Counted from the first letter of the stretch, positions 19,147-27,934 are shown. The stretch: DNA of 64,000 bases from Unio delphinus (GCA_029339505.1 JAQISU010001235.1:39895815-39959814), one strand, 5' to 3'. Notes: generated by a model from the sequence alone, not told the origin. Made by a program: numbers and translations.

Positions 19147-19365
19147 TTATTTTTTTGATAGGTAGTGTTCGTAAAGTGTCCACAAGGAATCGGCAGGTAA
19201 ACGAAATCCCAGAAAGCAAGTCACTAAAACACACACGACACGTCGACCCCAATTCATAGGGTATAGTTCTTGTAATAAGTGTTCGTAATCTTTCACCGTG
19301 TGAATCTTCTCATTGATATCCTTCCACGGAATCTGTTGGATCACCAATGATAAAGGTTGTGGCAT
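19147..19365 (-). CDS. Small hypothetical protein (72 aa) with NWGR motif
   Basis: This 72-residue protein contains HLLQELYPMNWGRRVV. ELxxxxNWGRxV resembles the BH1 motif of Bcl-2 family proteins, and a hydrophobic helix follows, but the protein is about half the size of a Bcl-2 fold and no BH3 or BH2 was identified. The resemblance is a lead only. TATAAAAG lies at 19,375-19,382, close to the ATG. Confidence 0.45.
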   Translation of the reverse strand: MPQPLSLVIQQIPWKDINEKIHTVKDYEHLLQELYPMNWGRRVVCVLVTCFLGFRLPADSLWTLYEHYLSKK

Positions 19366-19405
19366 GGTCGTTCTCTTTTATACTTCTTTTTTAGGTCGAA
19401 GACTA

Positions 19406-19792
19406 TCAGTGTAGATTCAACCCAGAATTAAACATAGAATTAAATTTGCTCCAAAAGCGAAAGTGATTAATATAACGTGTAATTTCGTCCCACTGCCATT
19501 CAGGGTAACGGTTAAGAAGGATCAAAGCATCTTCAGAGGTAAACTTAGTAAATTGGTAACAGAGCAAAAAAATACCCTTAATCCAGAGAAATCTAACACG
19601 TTGGTTAATTTTTGTCACTTGCCTCTTGTGAATTTCACGACACAAAAGTTCTACAGTCACCCATTGCGATTTTTCTTTAGCAAGACCTTGCCAAACGTCC
19701 TTGTAGATCTTCTCTTGCAATTCGTGTGGTAATCCTTGAATATAATGTTTTAGAGAGGGTTTATATACTGGTCTAGGTGTGTTACACGACAT
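19406..19792 (-). CDS. Hypothetical protein (128 aa)
   Basis: This 128-residue protein is of unknown function. The N-terminal GLPHELQEKIYKDVWQGLAK has an F-box-like LPxELxxKIxxxV pattern, which is too short and common to assign. The rest is helical and rich in aromatic residues (YPEWQWDEITRYINHFRFW). It sits between the IAP-like gene (12 nt away) and the 72-aa gene, in a cluster of small probably host-interacting genes. Confidence 0.55.
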   Translation of the reverse strand: MSCNTPRPVYKPSLKHYIQGLPHELQEKIYKDVWQGLAKEKSQWVTVELLCREIHKRQVTKINQRVRFLWIKGIFLLCYQFTKFTSEDALILLNRYPEWQWDEITRYINHFRFWSKFNSMFNSGLNLH

Positions 19793-19804
19793 GGAGTAGT
19801 AGTG

Positions 19805-20470
19805 TCACTTCCAATCACTAGGTCCCACTAAAGGTAGGTATTGACAATTCGGAGACCATCGAGCATGTTCCAAGTAAGCGGAATCTTTCTGTTCCCACTC
19901 GTAAATGGATACACCACAACTGAAACACTTGACTTTATCCCCTTCGCCCAAGTAGAAAAATCCGGCTCTGGCTAATTCTTCAGGAGTTGGTCCAGGCAGA
20001 TATTTTGGCCATTTATCTTTGAAGGTTTGGAATCGACTTTTGAAATGACAATATTCAGGCAAACTCGTCGGGAACGAATATTCGACTCTCCTCACTTCTG
20101 TTCGATGCAGGTACGGTGAAATTCCTAGGAGTCCACGATAACGTGTGGCACCGCTTTCGCATCCCTCAGGTTTGACACGCACAGCATCACTTTCCACGGT
20201 AGATATAGGGGTAGTAGTCATAGCAACGTTCCCACGATATCCAGCTGAATCGCTAACGTCACAGCGTCTGGCATCACTACAATCGTAGGGTTCACCATCG
20301 CACTCTGTAACGCAATTACAGTGCATACCGCAAGGACACTTACAGTTTCCTTCCGGACAACTTCCGTTGCAATGCATGGGTCTTATCCATCCAGTACTTT
20401 TCACACTCTGGAAAGGTACATTTGTTTTACAATCCCCAAACTTGAATGATGTCTGTTTAAATGGATTCAT
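19805..20470 (-). CDS. BIR-domain (IAP-like) protein with Cys-rich N-terminal region
   Basis: This is a 221-residue protein. Residues about 146-211 form a BIR domain: WP, ELARAGFFYLGEGDKVKCF, Zn ligands Cys182, Cys185, His202 (LEHARW) and Cys209. BIR proteins of viruses and animals block caspases or their activation, so a role against host apoptosis is likely but inferred. Residues about 33-64 are packed with Cys (CNGSCPEGNCKCPCGMHCNC), metallothionein-like. No RING is present. The promoter TATAAAAAG (20,528-20,536) lies inside the 3' end of PolB. Confidence 0.88.
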   Translation of the reverse strand: MNPFKQTSFKFGDCKTNVPFQSVKSTGWIRPMHCNGSCPEGNCKCPCGMHCNCVTECDGEPYDCSDARRCDVSDSAGYRGNVAMTTTPISTVESDAVRVKPEGCESGATRYRGLLGISPYLHRTEVRRVEYSFPTSLPEYCHFKSRFQTFKDKWPKYLPGPTPEELARAGFFYLGEGDKVKCFSCGVSIYEWEQKDSAYLEHARWSPNCQYLPLVGPSDWK

Positions 20471-20504
20471 CTTCTATTTGCTTGGCTGTGTTAGTCACAA
20501 TGAA

Positions 20505-23500
20505 CTATTGGTCTTGGACAATGTCCCTTTTTATATGCTGCCCAATTTCGACGTGACCGTACGGGAGAGTGAAGTGATTGGGAAGTCGTACTCTTTTTTG
20601 GTACACGATTTGATATACTTTTTCCAAAGGTCGGCTAACAATTTGGTGTGTGGGTAAACGGACAATCTTGTGCGGTTCGTGGGTAGTCACTTGAAACGTT
20701 TCATCCTGTCCCGACTGTAAGGCTTCTTGTAGCACGTTAAAGTTCACCACTTGACTGGTGCGATAATTGAGAGTCAATCCTTTCACTTTACATTCGGTGT
20801 GCATTTCTCCTTGTGGGTCTCGGTATTCGTAGCCGTAATTTTTAGGACCGCCACTTGCAAAACATAGAATCTTGTCGTTGGGATGTTCATCGGTCCAGGC
20901 TCCTAAACGGTCTCCTTCGATGACAGGGTTACACTGGTTCGGTCGGTGAATGTAGATGCAACTGTCCGTGTCAAAATACAACACACGATCTCCTAACAGT
21001 TCTAACACTTCGTACAATTTTAAACGAGCGTGGGCTGTCACGTAAGCCGCAATGATGACATTTCCAAATTTGTCGGCTTCTACAAAGTCTAGTTCTTCTT
21101 CGTAATTGACTAAGATCAAGTCCTCACGAATGACGTCCACGTGTTTCATGACTTTGGTTGGGTCGTGAATCATCTGGAAGTAGCGAGACGGCTCGGACAA
21201 ATACTCCGTCTTGGGTAAAGAGGGTCGTTGTGCCATTTTACCCCACAAACAATTGAGCATCACTTTGGCAAACGATCGCCGTCCTTCGTTTTTCTCGATG
21301 TGGTCTAAAGTGATACCTTCCTGCTCCCTATATTTTTCTTTGAATATATTTTGGTCTTCGGGAGTGTGGCACCAGGTCGGATAGCCGCTAGCTTCTTGTT
21401 TTAGTTTTAAAAAGGCATCCACGTAGTCTGCAAAAATACCTTTCTGTGTCTCGTCGCCCTTGCGGTATTGTTGTGTCTTGGGAAAGTGATAAATTTCGTA
21501 CACTTCTAACAGTTGGTAACCCAGGTCCAGAGCTTTAAACAATTCCACGCTCACCCACGTTCCTGTCAAGGCACGTTCTTCCTGAGTGTGCTGACAAGGT
21601 TGGTCTTGGTTGCACGTTTCGGCACATGTGCGACACAAAGGAAACATCAGTTTTCCTTGGCAATGGTGAGGTAAAACGGGATGGTACAAGTCTGTGGGAG
21701 GTAAGACTTTGCACTTGATCAATCCTTCGTACTGACGAATGTGGTCCAAGTCAATGTGTTCTGTCATCAGTTCTGGATGCCCTACGGGAAAGTGACAATA
21801 TTTGCACACGTAAGGATACAGCGAACACACGTCCAAGTATTTGATTTCTTCTCCTTTCTCTTCATCCGCTTGGTACAGCAAACAAGTAGCATTCGTTCGT
21901 CCTCCGTACAAACTATCCCGAGGGTTCAATGGGTCCACCCACTTGTAACTTTCTACGATGCGTTTAAACTCGGGATCGGTTTTCAAACGCAGATCGTACT
22001 CGTGTTCCCACATTTCCACTACCTGGTATCCTTGTTGTTCTAACTTCAAACGTCGTTGACAAGTGGTCTGGTACAAATCTTCCATAGTTCGTTGTAAAAA
22101 CTGATTTTTGGTGTTACGCTGAGGGTAGCATAGGGGACATCCGTGAAATAAACATCCGTTAAACTCGTACACGATCTGAGGGTTTTCTAAGTCCCAACCA
22201 TCTACCGAATACGTTCCGATGGTCTTTTCGCCTCCTCCGTTGCGAGCGTGTTGGATCCATTTGTCTTCCTTGTCGCACAAGTAATGGAGCCAGCGTAGGG
22301 CTTTAACCGAGTATTGACGTTTGACAAAATTTGTCGTTTGAGGACAGATGACCGCTAGAGTATTTTCGGGCATAAAGCGTTTTCGGTACACTAAGGAACA
22401 TGCTTTGGCGATGGTACAAGCTTCTTTCAAAGGATCGATCCCTCCGTATTCCATGAACAGTTCTCGAAATTTTCCACAACAGCGTCGTAAAATGTCTACG
22501 TCAGATCGACAATACTTTAACATTTCTTCTTGAAAGTCAAAGGGGTTCGAGGCGTGAGTCTGGTACCAAGCATGGAAAGCTTCTCGTTGTTCGGTGCGCA
22601 TGTTGTCGGGATCGTAGTCGTCAACCTCAGGCAAATGGGGTAGAATGGCATGTTGATTGGCTTCGGTATTAAAAAAGTGTGGAAAATAACCTTTGGCCAT
22701 TTCTGTCATTCCAAACGTTTTAGGCATGCGACTCAAAGGCATGGCCAAGTAACACATCGAATCTTTAAACTGTACTTGTCCTACTTGCATAGAAATGATT
22801 TTGGCTCCGTTCAAAGTCACTTGAGGCCGTTCGGTACTTTGTTCCGCATAGTATCTAAGCAGAAATTGCCCATCGTATCCCGAGAAATTGTGAGCCATGA
22901 CCGTGGCATGGCAATGACACTCTCCGTAACGTTCGATGTCTTCTGGACTCCACGTTTCGTCGATGGGGTTTAGGATCCATTGGGCAAAATCGGCTAGCGT
23001 ATTTGACCCTCGAAAGATTTTTTCACGTCCTCCAGGAATCTTGCTGCAGTAAGGGCAATGACTAAAGATAGGTTCTTGGATGCACTGCTCGCACGCACGG
23101 TGAGCCACGCAGAAATTAGGAATGTGAATACCAGTTTCTTGCATGCATTCGAAATCAAAAAAGATAAAATTCCCTTTCTTCTGGGTATCTTTTGGCTGGG
23201 GTTGATATTTTTGAATGAAGCATTCGTGCTCCAAGTCCACAATTTGGCGACAAATGTGACATCGTTTCTTCCCTCGACAAACGTGTAACTTGGCACTATT
23301 GGTACGTATGCCTTGTCCACAAGTAGGACACAATCTCAGGAGTTGACAAGCACTTTTCTGCTGTGAACCTTGCATCTTCAAATGTTGTTGGTAACAGGTA
23401 GGACTGACAAAAGTGCGCTGACACACAGGGCAATGCACTCTTTCTTGTCCTTGGTCCAGACAAGGTTGTGAGGCCAAACATCCCTCACATTTTGATCCAC

Positions 23501-24575
23501 AATGCTTGTGTTGTTCTCGATTGTTATAACCATAGTCACATTTTTCACAGTAGTAACTGTATTTCAGAAATCCAGTGATACTGGTAATGGTATCAAAATG
23601 ACCATCGTGATGATAGACGTGAATGTATTTTCCGTCTTTGAAATCGTGGCCTCGAAACAAAAGTGGACCACGCACTTCTTGAGGGTGTACTTTCAAGGTG
23701 TAACGAGGAGCCAAGACGTCTTGCAATTGTTGCATTTCTGGAATGCCACAAGGGGTGTCTTTGGATATCCCTGCTTGCTGTAACAGGAGTTCTGCTTCAC
23801 TTCTTTGTTTGGCTCGGTCCGATTGTTGAATAGTTTTCCAGGCTCTTTTCCATTCTGCCGTATCGTTCTTGTTGGTATACGTTCGTCCCACGACGATGGC
23901 ACGGGCTAAACACATCTGGTCTTGAGGATTGTTAATTTGGACGAGGCTTCGCTTCATGTTGCGAAGGCTGTCGACCAATAATACTTTTTTGCGTCCTGTC
24001 CCCTGGGGAAGAGACACGTGGGTCATGAACAGTGTGGCTTTTCCGTCGGCGATGTGAAACTTGTCATTGGATTGTTGCACATGTTGAATTTTGTCAATGA
24101 CTTTGGAAGGTGTTAATTGTGATGGGTTAGTAAACTCGATCCAAACGGGAGACTTTAAATTATCGTGATGAATAGAAAGTCTCAAGCGATCGTCTTCTTT
24201 AGCTTGACATTGCTGTTTCAATGCAGTTAACACAGAATCCCACACCTCGGTAATGAACCCTTCTGTATTCTCCAAAGGTACATTGGCCTTGAAATCTTTA
24301 AACTTTACGGCATACGTGTAAGCCGATGTTTTAAATTTTCGAGAGGAACGCTTTTCTGTCTCTCGAATGTGAAAGTAATTTTCAGGGTTTACTAAGGGTG
24401 GTGCACTTTGCTTGGAAGTCGATTGTCTGGGTGTAGATTCGGGCTCACTCATGTCATCTTCAAAATCACTGGCATGAATTTGAGCCAAGACTTCAGCTAC
24501 TGTGCTAGGCGATACATTACGTTTCTGTCTCTTACTGTCTTTTCCTTTCTCCACAACATGATGTGGTCTTTTCAT
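20505..24575 (-). CDS. Protein-primed-type family B DNA polymerase
   Basis: This is the 1356-residue replicative polymerase of the Maverick type. A Cys/His-rich zinc-binding region spans about 340-470. Exonuclease motifs: FFDFECMQ (about 472), AHNFSGYDGQF (about 562), YCRSDVDILRR (about 691). Palm motifs: VCSLYPYV (A, about 915), MLNCLWGKM (B, about 1107), YFDTDSCIYI (C, about 1200). All catalytic positions look intact. The first 330 residues are a family-typical extension of unclear role, possibly including the priming protein. It is divergently transcribed from the zinc-knuckle gene across a 133-bp gap. Confidence 0.95.
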   Translation of the reverse strand: MKRPHHVVEKGKDSKRQKRNVSPSTVAEVLAQIHASDFEDDMSEPESTPRQSTSKQSAPPLVNPENYFHIRETEKRSSRKFKTSAYTYAVKFKDFKANVPLENTEGFITEVWDSVLTALKQQCQAKEDDRLRLSIHHDNLKSPVWIEFTNPSQLTPSKVIDKIQHVQQSNDKFHIADGKATLFMTHVSLPQGTGRKKVLLVDSLRNMKRSLVQINNPQDQMCLARAIVVGRTYTNKNDTAEWKRAWKTIQQSDRAKQRSEAELLLQQAGISKDTPCGIPEMQQLQDVLAPRYTLKVHPQEVRGPLLFRGHDFKDGKYIHVYHHDGHFDTITSITGFLKYSYYCEKCDYGYNNREQHKHCGSKCEGCLASQPCLDQGQERVHCPVCQRTFVSPTCYQQHLKMQGSQQKSACQLLRLCPTCGQGIRTNSAKLHVCRGKKRCHICRQIVDLEHECFIQKYQPQPKDTQKKGNFIFFDFECMQETGIHIPNFCVAHRACEQCIQEPIFSHCPYCSKIPGGREKIFRGSNTLADFAQWILNPIDETWSPEDIERYGECHCHATVMAHNFSGYDGQFLLRYYAEQSTERPQVTLNGAKIISMQVGQVQFKDSMCYLAMPLSRMPKTFGMTEMAKGYFPHFFNTEANQHAILPHLPEVDDYDPDNMRTEQREAFHAWYQTHASNPFDFQEEMLKYCRSDVDILRRCCGKFRELFMEYGGIDPLKEACTIAKACSLVYRKRFMPENTLAVICPQTTNFVKRQYSVKALRWLHYLCDKEDKWIQHARNGGGEKTIGTYSVDGWDLENPQIVYEFNGCLFHGCPLCYPQRNTKNQFLQRTMEDLYQTTCQRRLKLEQQGYQVVEMWEHEYDLRLKTDPEFKRIVESYKWVDPLNPRDSLYGGRTNATCLLYQADEEKGEEIKYLDVCSLYPYVCKYCHFPVGHPELMTEHIDLDHIRQYEGLIKCKVLPPTDLYHPVLPHHCQGKLMFPLCRTCAETCNQDQPCQHTQEERALTGTWVSVELFKALDLGYQLLEVYEIYHFPKTQQYRKGDETQKGIFADYVDAFLKLKQEASGYPTWCHTPEDQNIFKEKYREQEGITLDHIEKNEGRRSFAKVMLNCLWGKMAQRPSLPKTEYLSEPSRYFQMIHDPTKVMKHVDVIREDLILVNYEEELDFVEADKFGNVIIAAYVTAHARLKLYEVLELLGDRVLYFDTDSCIYIHRPNQCNPVIEGDRLGAWTDEHPNDKILCFASGGPKNYGYEYRDPQGEMHTECKVKGLTLNYRTSQVVNFNVLQEALQSGQDETFQVTTHEPHKIVRLPTHQIVSRPLEKVYQIVYQKRVRLPNHFTLPYGHVEIGQHIKRDIVQDQ

Positions 24576-24708
24576 CTTGTCTGCAAAAAGTCAAATGACT
24601 ACCTTTTAAAGACCATAACCCCTATATATTCATGTTCGATCCGTGCATATATAAAGGGTGAGTGTCTAACCTTTCAGTATTCATTTCACTCTCACATTGA
24701 CCAGAACG
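24576..24708. promoter_or_regulatory. Bidirectional promoter, PolB / zinc-knuckle gene
   Basis: On the plus strand TATATAAA (24,648-24,655) lies 54 nt before the ATG at 24,709. On the minus strand TATATAG (about 24,623-24,629) lies about 50 nt before the PolB ATG at 24,575. The two core promoters are back to back. Confidence 0.7.
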
Positions 24709-25170
24709 ATGAAAGAACCTACAGAAGTGGAACTTCTCATTAGAGCTTTACGTGGGGTCATACGAAAGTTTTCGTCAGACCAGCCGACGGCCTACTCTCC
24801 CTCCTATCGAGATAAAAGTCAAGATACTTGCTATATCTGTAAGAAGAAAGGACATTGGGCTACAGAATGTTCAGATCGTGACAAAAATAAAAAAGGTACC
24901 AATAGAGACAAAAGTCAAGATACCTGTTATTATTGTAAAGAGAAAGGACATTGGTCTCCAAACTGCCCTAAGAAACAACAGGAGCAGGAGGAGGAGGAGG
25001 AGAAGGAGGAGGAGGAAAGAAATTCTGAACAGGAGGAGGAAGAGGTACCCTCCCCCAAGGAAGAACCCCGACACGTTCACAAAGACAAGAAAAGAAGACG
25101 AAACGAAAGTGAAGAGGAAGAAAAAGAAAAAGCTGTGACAGTAAAGAAAATGAAAAAACAGAAAGAGTGA
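24709..25170 (+). CDS. Acidic protein with two CCHC zinc knuckles
   Basis: This is a 153-residue protein. Two perfect C-x2-C-x4-H-x4-C knuckles lie at Cys41-Cys54 (CYICKKKGHWATEC) and Cys73-Cys86 (CYYCKEKGHWSPNC), followed by a long Glu-rich tract and a basic KKRRRNESEEEE region with a Lys-rich end. CCHC knuckles of this type bind single-stranded nucleic acid in retroviral nucleocapsids and cellular RNA-binding proteins. An ssDNA- or RNA-binding role for replication or gene expression is inferred. The two knuckle units share flanking RDKSQDTCY and arose by duplication. It is one of only two plus-strand genes of the element. Confidence 0.85.
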   Translation: MKEPTEVELLIRALRGVIRKFSSDQPTAYSPSYRDKSQDTCYICKKKGHWATECSDRDKNKKGTNRDKSQDTCYYCKEKGHWSPNCPKKQQEQEEEEEKEEEERNSEQEEEEVPSPKEEPRHVHKDKKRRRNESEEEEKEKAVTVKKMKKQKE

Positions 25171-25408
25171 AACAGAAGAAAACCTATGAACTTTTTTAAA
25201 GTGGTCTTGTGTTATGTTATGTTGTGATATTGAATTGTGACGTTTGTACTAGAATACACCAGAGAGAAAAAACGTAAGTGTCTCTTGGTTTTGATTTGAT
25301 AGTATAATTACCTACACTCACACATTCCTTCACTCACACGTACATCATGGGTTTTTAAAAAAATAAAGGACTTTTGAGTTTTCATTGAAATAGGCAATTG
25401 ACATAGTA
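25171..25408. other. Non-coding gap after the zinc-knuckle gene
   Basis: No gene is seen. A plus-strand AATAAA at about 25,363-25,368 may serve as poly(A) signal of the zinc-knuckle gene, about 195 nt after its stop. This gene therefore seems to use polyadenylation, unlike its neighbour at 25,481. Confidence 0.5.
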
Positions 25409-25447
25409 TTTCTTTTCGAAATAATTGGAGTGGCCCTGAAAAGGACC
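25409..25447 (-). terminator. Histone-type mRNA 3' stem-loop (gene at 25481-26128)
   Basis: The minus strand reads GGTCCTTTTCAGGGCCACTCC: 6-bp stem with one G-T pair (25,432-25,447), loop TTTC. CGAAAAGA (25,411-25,418) is 13 nt beyond. The next bases (GAAATACTATGTCAATTGCC) are identical to those after the stem-loop of left-end gene 2. The stem begins 33 nt after the stop. Confidence 0.85.
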
Positions 25448-25480
25448 GTTGGTGTTTTGTGTGTTTAAAACAAAACAAAC

Positions 25481-26128
25481 TCAGAAACGGGACGAAATCC
25501 TCTTGAGCTGTCTTAAGCCTTTGCCACGGCCAAGGCCTACTTCGGGACTGGTGGTTCCTGTCAATGATTTGGTAGAAATCACTAACGGTGGTAAGGTAGA
25601 CGTAGTCACAGAGAGATCGGGTTGTTTCGCTCGAGAAGGTCTTTTTCTCTTCGGTCGTGATAAACAAGTCTGATACATTTGTTTCAGACTCCTTAACTCA
25701 GCTAAAATATCTAAAAGTACCGTCGTGACCGTTTGATTTTCACTATTTTCTTTCTGTCCTTGGTCTTCATTCTTCTCCGTTGCTGCTGCTGCTGCTACTG
25801 TTTCTTCCTGGTGTTTTCTTCTTTCTTCTTCTTCTTCCTGCTGTTGCATAAGAAAAGCTTGTTCTTCTACTTTCTGTTGTTGTAAAAATCGCTCCAATGC
25901 TTCTTTTTGTCTCTGCTTAAAATCATCGACGTGTCCATAAGAAGATACAGAAGGCAACGAAGGTTCCGGAATAAATTCTTGCGATGTTAAAAAATCCACA
26001 ATATCCCAGTTAAAATCAACTTTTTCTGGATGTAGATTTGTCATGACTTTAGTAGTCACTGTTGGTCCATGACTTGCTGTCTCTACTCCTGTCTCACTCC
26101 AATTCATTGTCTTCTTAATGTCCGCCAT
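25481..26128 (-). CDS. Coiled-coil protein with basic tail, right-end gene 1
   Basis: This is a 215-residue protein of unknown function. The N-terminal MADIKKTMNWSETGVETASH is followed by a Gln/Glu-rich helix (about 75-115, QKEALERFLQQQKVEEQAFL), an Ala run, a second helix (LLDILAELRSLKQMYQTC) and a basic Ser/Thr-rich tail. The ATG at 26,128 was chosen because CTATATAGAGG (about 26,174-26,184, minus strand) lies about 50 nt upstream. Its histone-type 3' end links it with the left-end genes. Layout (helix then basic tail) resembles theirs. Confidence 0.75.
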   Translation of the reverse strand: MADIKKTMNWSETGVETASHGPTVTTKVMTNLHPEKVDFNWDIVDFLTSQEFIPEPSLPSVSSYGHVDDFKQRQKEALERFLQQQKVEEQAFLMQQQEEEEERRKHQEETVAAAAATEKNEDQGQKENSENQTVTTVLLDILAELRSLKQMYQTCLSRPKRKRPSRAKQPDLSVTTSTLPPLVISTKSLTGTTSPEVGLGRGKGLRQLKRISSRF

Positions 26129-26346
26129 GATTGACAACTCTCTTGAATCGATTGACTGCGCACAGGCGCTAGTACCTCTATATAGAAAAGGTGACGTCAC
26201 AGACTGCTCTCTTCCGATTGGATGGCTGTACCTGACTTTTGTAACGCACGTTTGGATTGGTGGATACACTCAATCCGTTTCAATCCGCTCTTCCCCTATA
26301 AATAACCGCAGTACACGGCATTCGCTTCACCTGTTCTCATCAGAAG
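26129..26346. promoter_or_regulatory. Bidirectional promoter of the two right-end genes
   Basis: The minus-strand TATATAG (about 26,176-26,182) serves the gene at 25,481-26,128. The plus-strand TATAAATA (26,297-26,304) lies 43 nt before the ATG at 26,347. A TGACGTCA palindrome, the CREB/ATF site, lies between them at about 26,191-26,198. Confidence 0.7.
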
Positions 26347-26580
26347 ATGTGGACTAATGTTGAATCGTCAACCCTTGTGTCAAGTATGCTGTTTAGGACT
26401 GACATACCCATGTATGTCAGATCATCATGGAGTGTCATTCATATGACGGAGACAGCCTATTGGAAGAGAAGAGTCTATGTGGAAAGACAAGGTTGCTTGA
26501 AGAGAGTTTTCTTCTATGGACCCACAGTAAGGAGAAGTTTAAGGAAGAGAAGAAGATCTGTGAGATGTCCTCTATGTTAA
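26347..26580 (+). CDS. Small basic protein, right-end gene 2
   Basis: This is a 77-residue protein with an Arg-rich C-terminus (GPTVRRSLRKRRRSVRCPLC). It resembles nothing known to me. A TATA box upstream and a histone-type stem-loop 27 nt after the stop support a real transcription unit. It is transcribed outward into the right TIR, mirroring left-end gene 1. Confidence 0.65.
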   Translation: MWTNVESSTLVSSMLFRTDIPMYVRSSWSVIHMTETAYWKRRVYVERQGCLKRVFFYGPTVRRSLRKRRRSVRCPLC

Positions 26581-26607
26581 CAAGACAACGTTAACATTAC
26601 ACATAAC

Positions 26608-26643
26608 GGCCCTTTTCAGGGCCACTCATAGGTCTCGAAAAGA
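26608..26643 (+). terminator. Histone-type mRNA 3' stem-loop (gene at 26347-26580)
   Basis: GGCCCTTTTCAGGGCC (26,608-26,623) is followed by ACTCA and, 12 nt on, CGAAAAGA (26,636-26,643). It is the inner end of the right TIR and mirrors the left one, so both TIRs carry an outward-facing processing signal. Confidence 0.85.
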
Positions 26644-26942
26644 TAGTAGCTTTCATTGCCGCCCTTTTTTTCCCTTGTTTTATTTCCCATGTTATATTTC
26701 CCTTGTTATCTTTCCCTTGACGCTATATAGACCCACTATGTTCCATTTCCCTTGACGCTATACAGACCCACCCTGTTCAATTTCCCTTGACGCTATAGTG
26801 CCCCAAGCTGTTTTGACGCTATAGTGCCCCAAGCTGTTTTTGACTGGATTTTCCCTTGACGCTATAAATCTTGACGCCATAGTGCCCCAAGCACTTTTTG
26901 ACTGGATTTTCCCTTGACGCTATAGTGCCCCCTATTACTACT
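26608..26942 (-). repeat. Right terminal inverted repeat of element 1
   Basis: 335 bp, reverse complement of 6433-6767 with very few mismatches (for example GGGCGGCAATG against GGGCAGCAATG). It ends ...CTATTACTACT at the CT microsatellite. Confidence 0.95.
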
Positions 26943-26949
26943 TCTCTCT

Positions 26950-27008
<59 letters not shown>
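26943..27008. repeat. (CT)n microsatellite, right flank of element 1
   Basis: The CT tract is slightly impure at its start (TCTCTCTCCCTCCCTC). It is the other half of the integration target; its first six bases TCTCTC match the six before the left TIR. Confidence 0.85.
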
Positions 27009-27013
<5 letters not shown>

Positions 27014-27860
27014 GGATATTGACGCTCCTTAACTTACGAGTAATTCCTTTTCATAGCAAGAAATGAGAAGAAGGTTATGACAAGCTAATCACAACCCACA
27101 TAACAGAAAATTTTCATAACATATATATATATATATATATATATATACATTGTGTTTTTGTTAGGACAGCCATTACTTAATCGAATTTTGTCCAGTTTTA
27201 TTATTCCTTGTTGGTGACCTGGATCTATAAGCAGTTGATCGCCTTATTTCCTTTTGCGATTCGTTATTTATTTCTGAATTTTGAAATTGATGCAAAGTCC
27301 GTTGTACTAATTCTTATTTTTTTATTGTTACAACAAAGATAACTTTGCCATTATTTTGTACATTTCCCTCCTCGAGTTGGGTGGTCTCTAATTAATTAAT
27401 TTCCCTAATAAATTTCCTGAATGATTTGCTTGCCCTCTAAGCAGGGCTCTCTGTGTAGTGCGGGAGCTACACAGAGGAGGAGAGTTTATGATAGTTCACA
27501 AGTGACTTTTACCTTTCCTTATTGTATTTTTGTGGAGTGTTTCGTGTCCCTCTAGGACACACGGTACTAATTATACGGAAGAGCTGTGAACCTAAAAAAT
27601 GGGTGAAGAAATAATAGAGTATATACGGCTTTGGTGGTCCATAATTGGTTAATAATGAAAATTAAAATTTTAGTAAAAATATTTTTTGAGAGCTTATCCT
27701 ATCTGTAATTTAAAAAAAATATAGACAAAATTCTATTGATGCAATTGAAGTAAATTTAGAGGCTTCACCTATTAGTACTCAATAATGAAAGTAGCACCTG
27801 ATTCATTTGGTGCAGAATCAATAACATGTGCTTCCTGCCAATTTATGTCAACAACATGCC

Positions 27861-27862
<2 letters not shown>

Positions 27863-27934
<72 letters not shown>
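27863..27934. repeat. (GA)n microsatellite
   Basis: GA dinucleotide tract of about 70 bp. Confidence 0.95.

Larger units (their letters stand above)
6433..26942. mobile_element. Element 1: Maverick/Polinton (adintovirus-like) provirus
   Basis: The 20,510-bp element is bounded by 335-bp inverted repeats starting AGTAGTAATAG and contains the full hallmark set: PolB, retroviral-type integrase, adenain-like protease, packaging ATPase, double-jelly-roll major capsid and penton-like minor capsid proteins. This set is diagnostic of Mavericks/Polintons and their viral form, adintoviruses. Near-identity of the TIRs and intact long ORFs suggest a young insertion. The single obvious lesion is an in-frame TGA in the ATPase. 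Confidence 0.96.

Noticed and set aside
19147..19365. Viral Bcl-2 homologue
   Set aside because: Only a BH1-like NWGR patch is present; the protein is about half the needed length and BH2/BH3 were not found, so it is kept as hypothetical.
20505..24575. Long antisense ORFs opposite PolB
   Set aside because: They are short shadows of the polymerase frame without their own motifs or promoters.
26360..26385. Similarity of AATCGTCAACCCTTGTGTCAA to the retrotransposon at about 46,345
   Set aside because: The match of about 20 bp does not extend and reads differently in the two contexts; probably chance.
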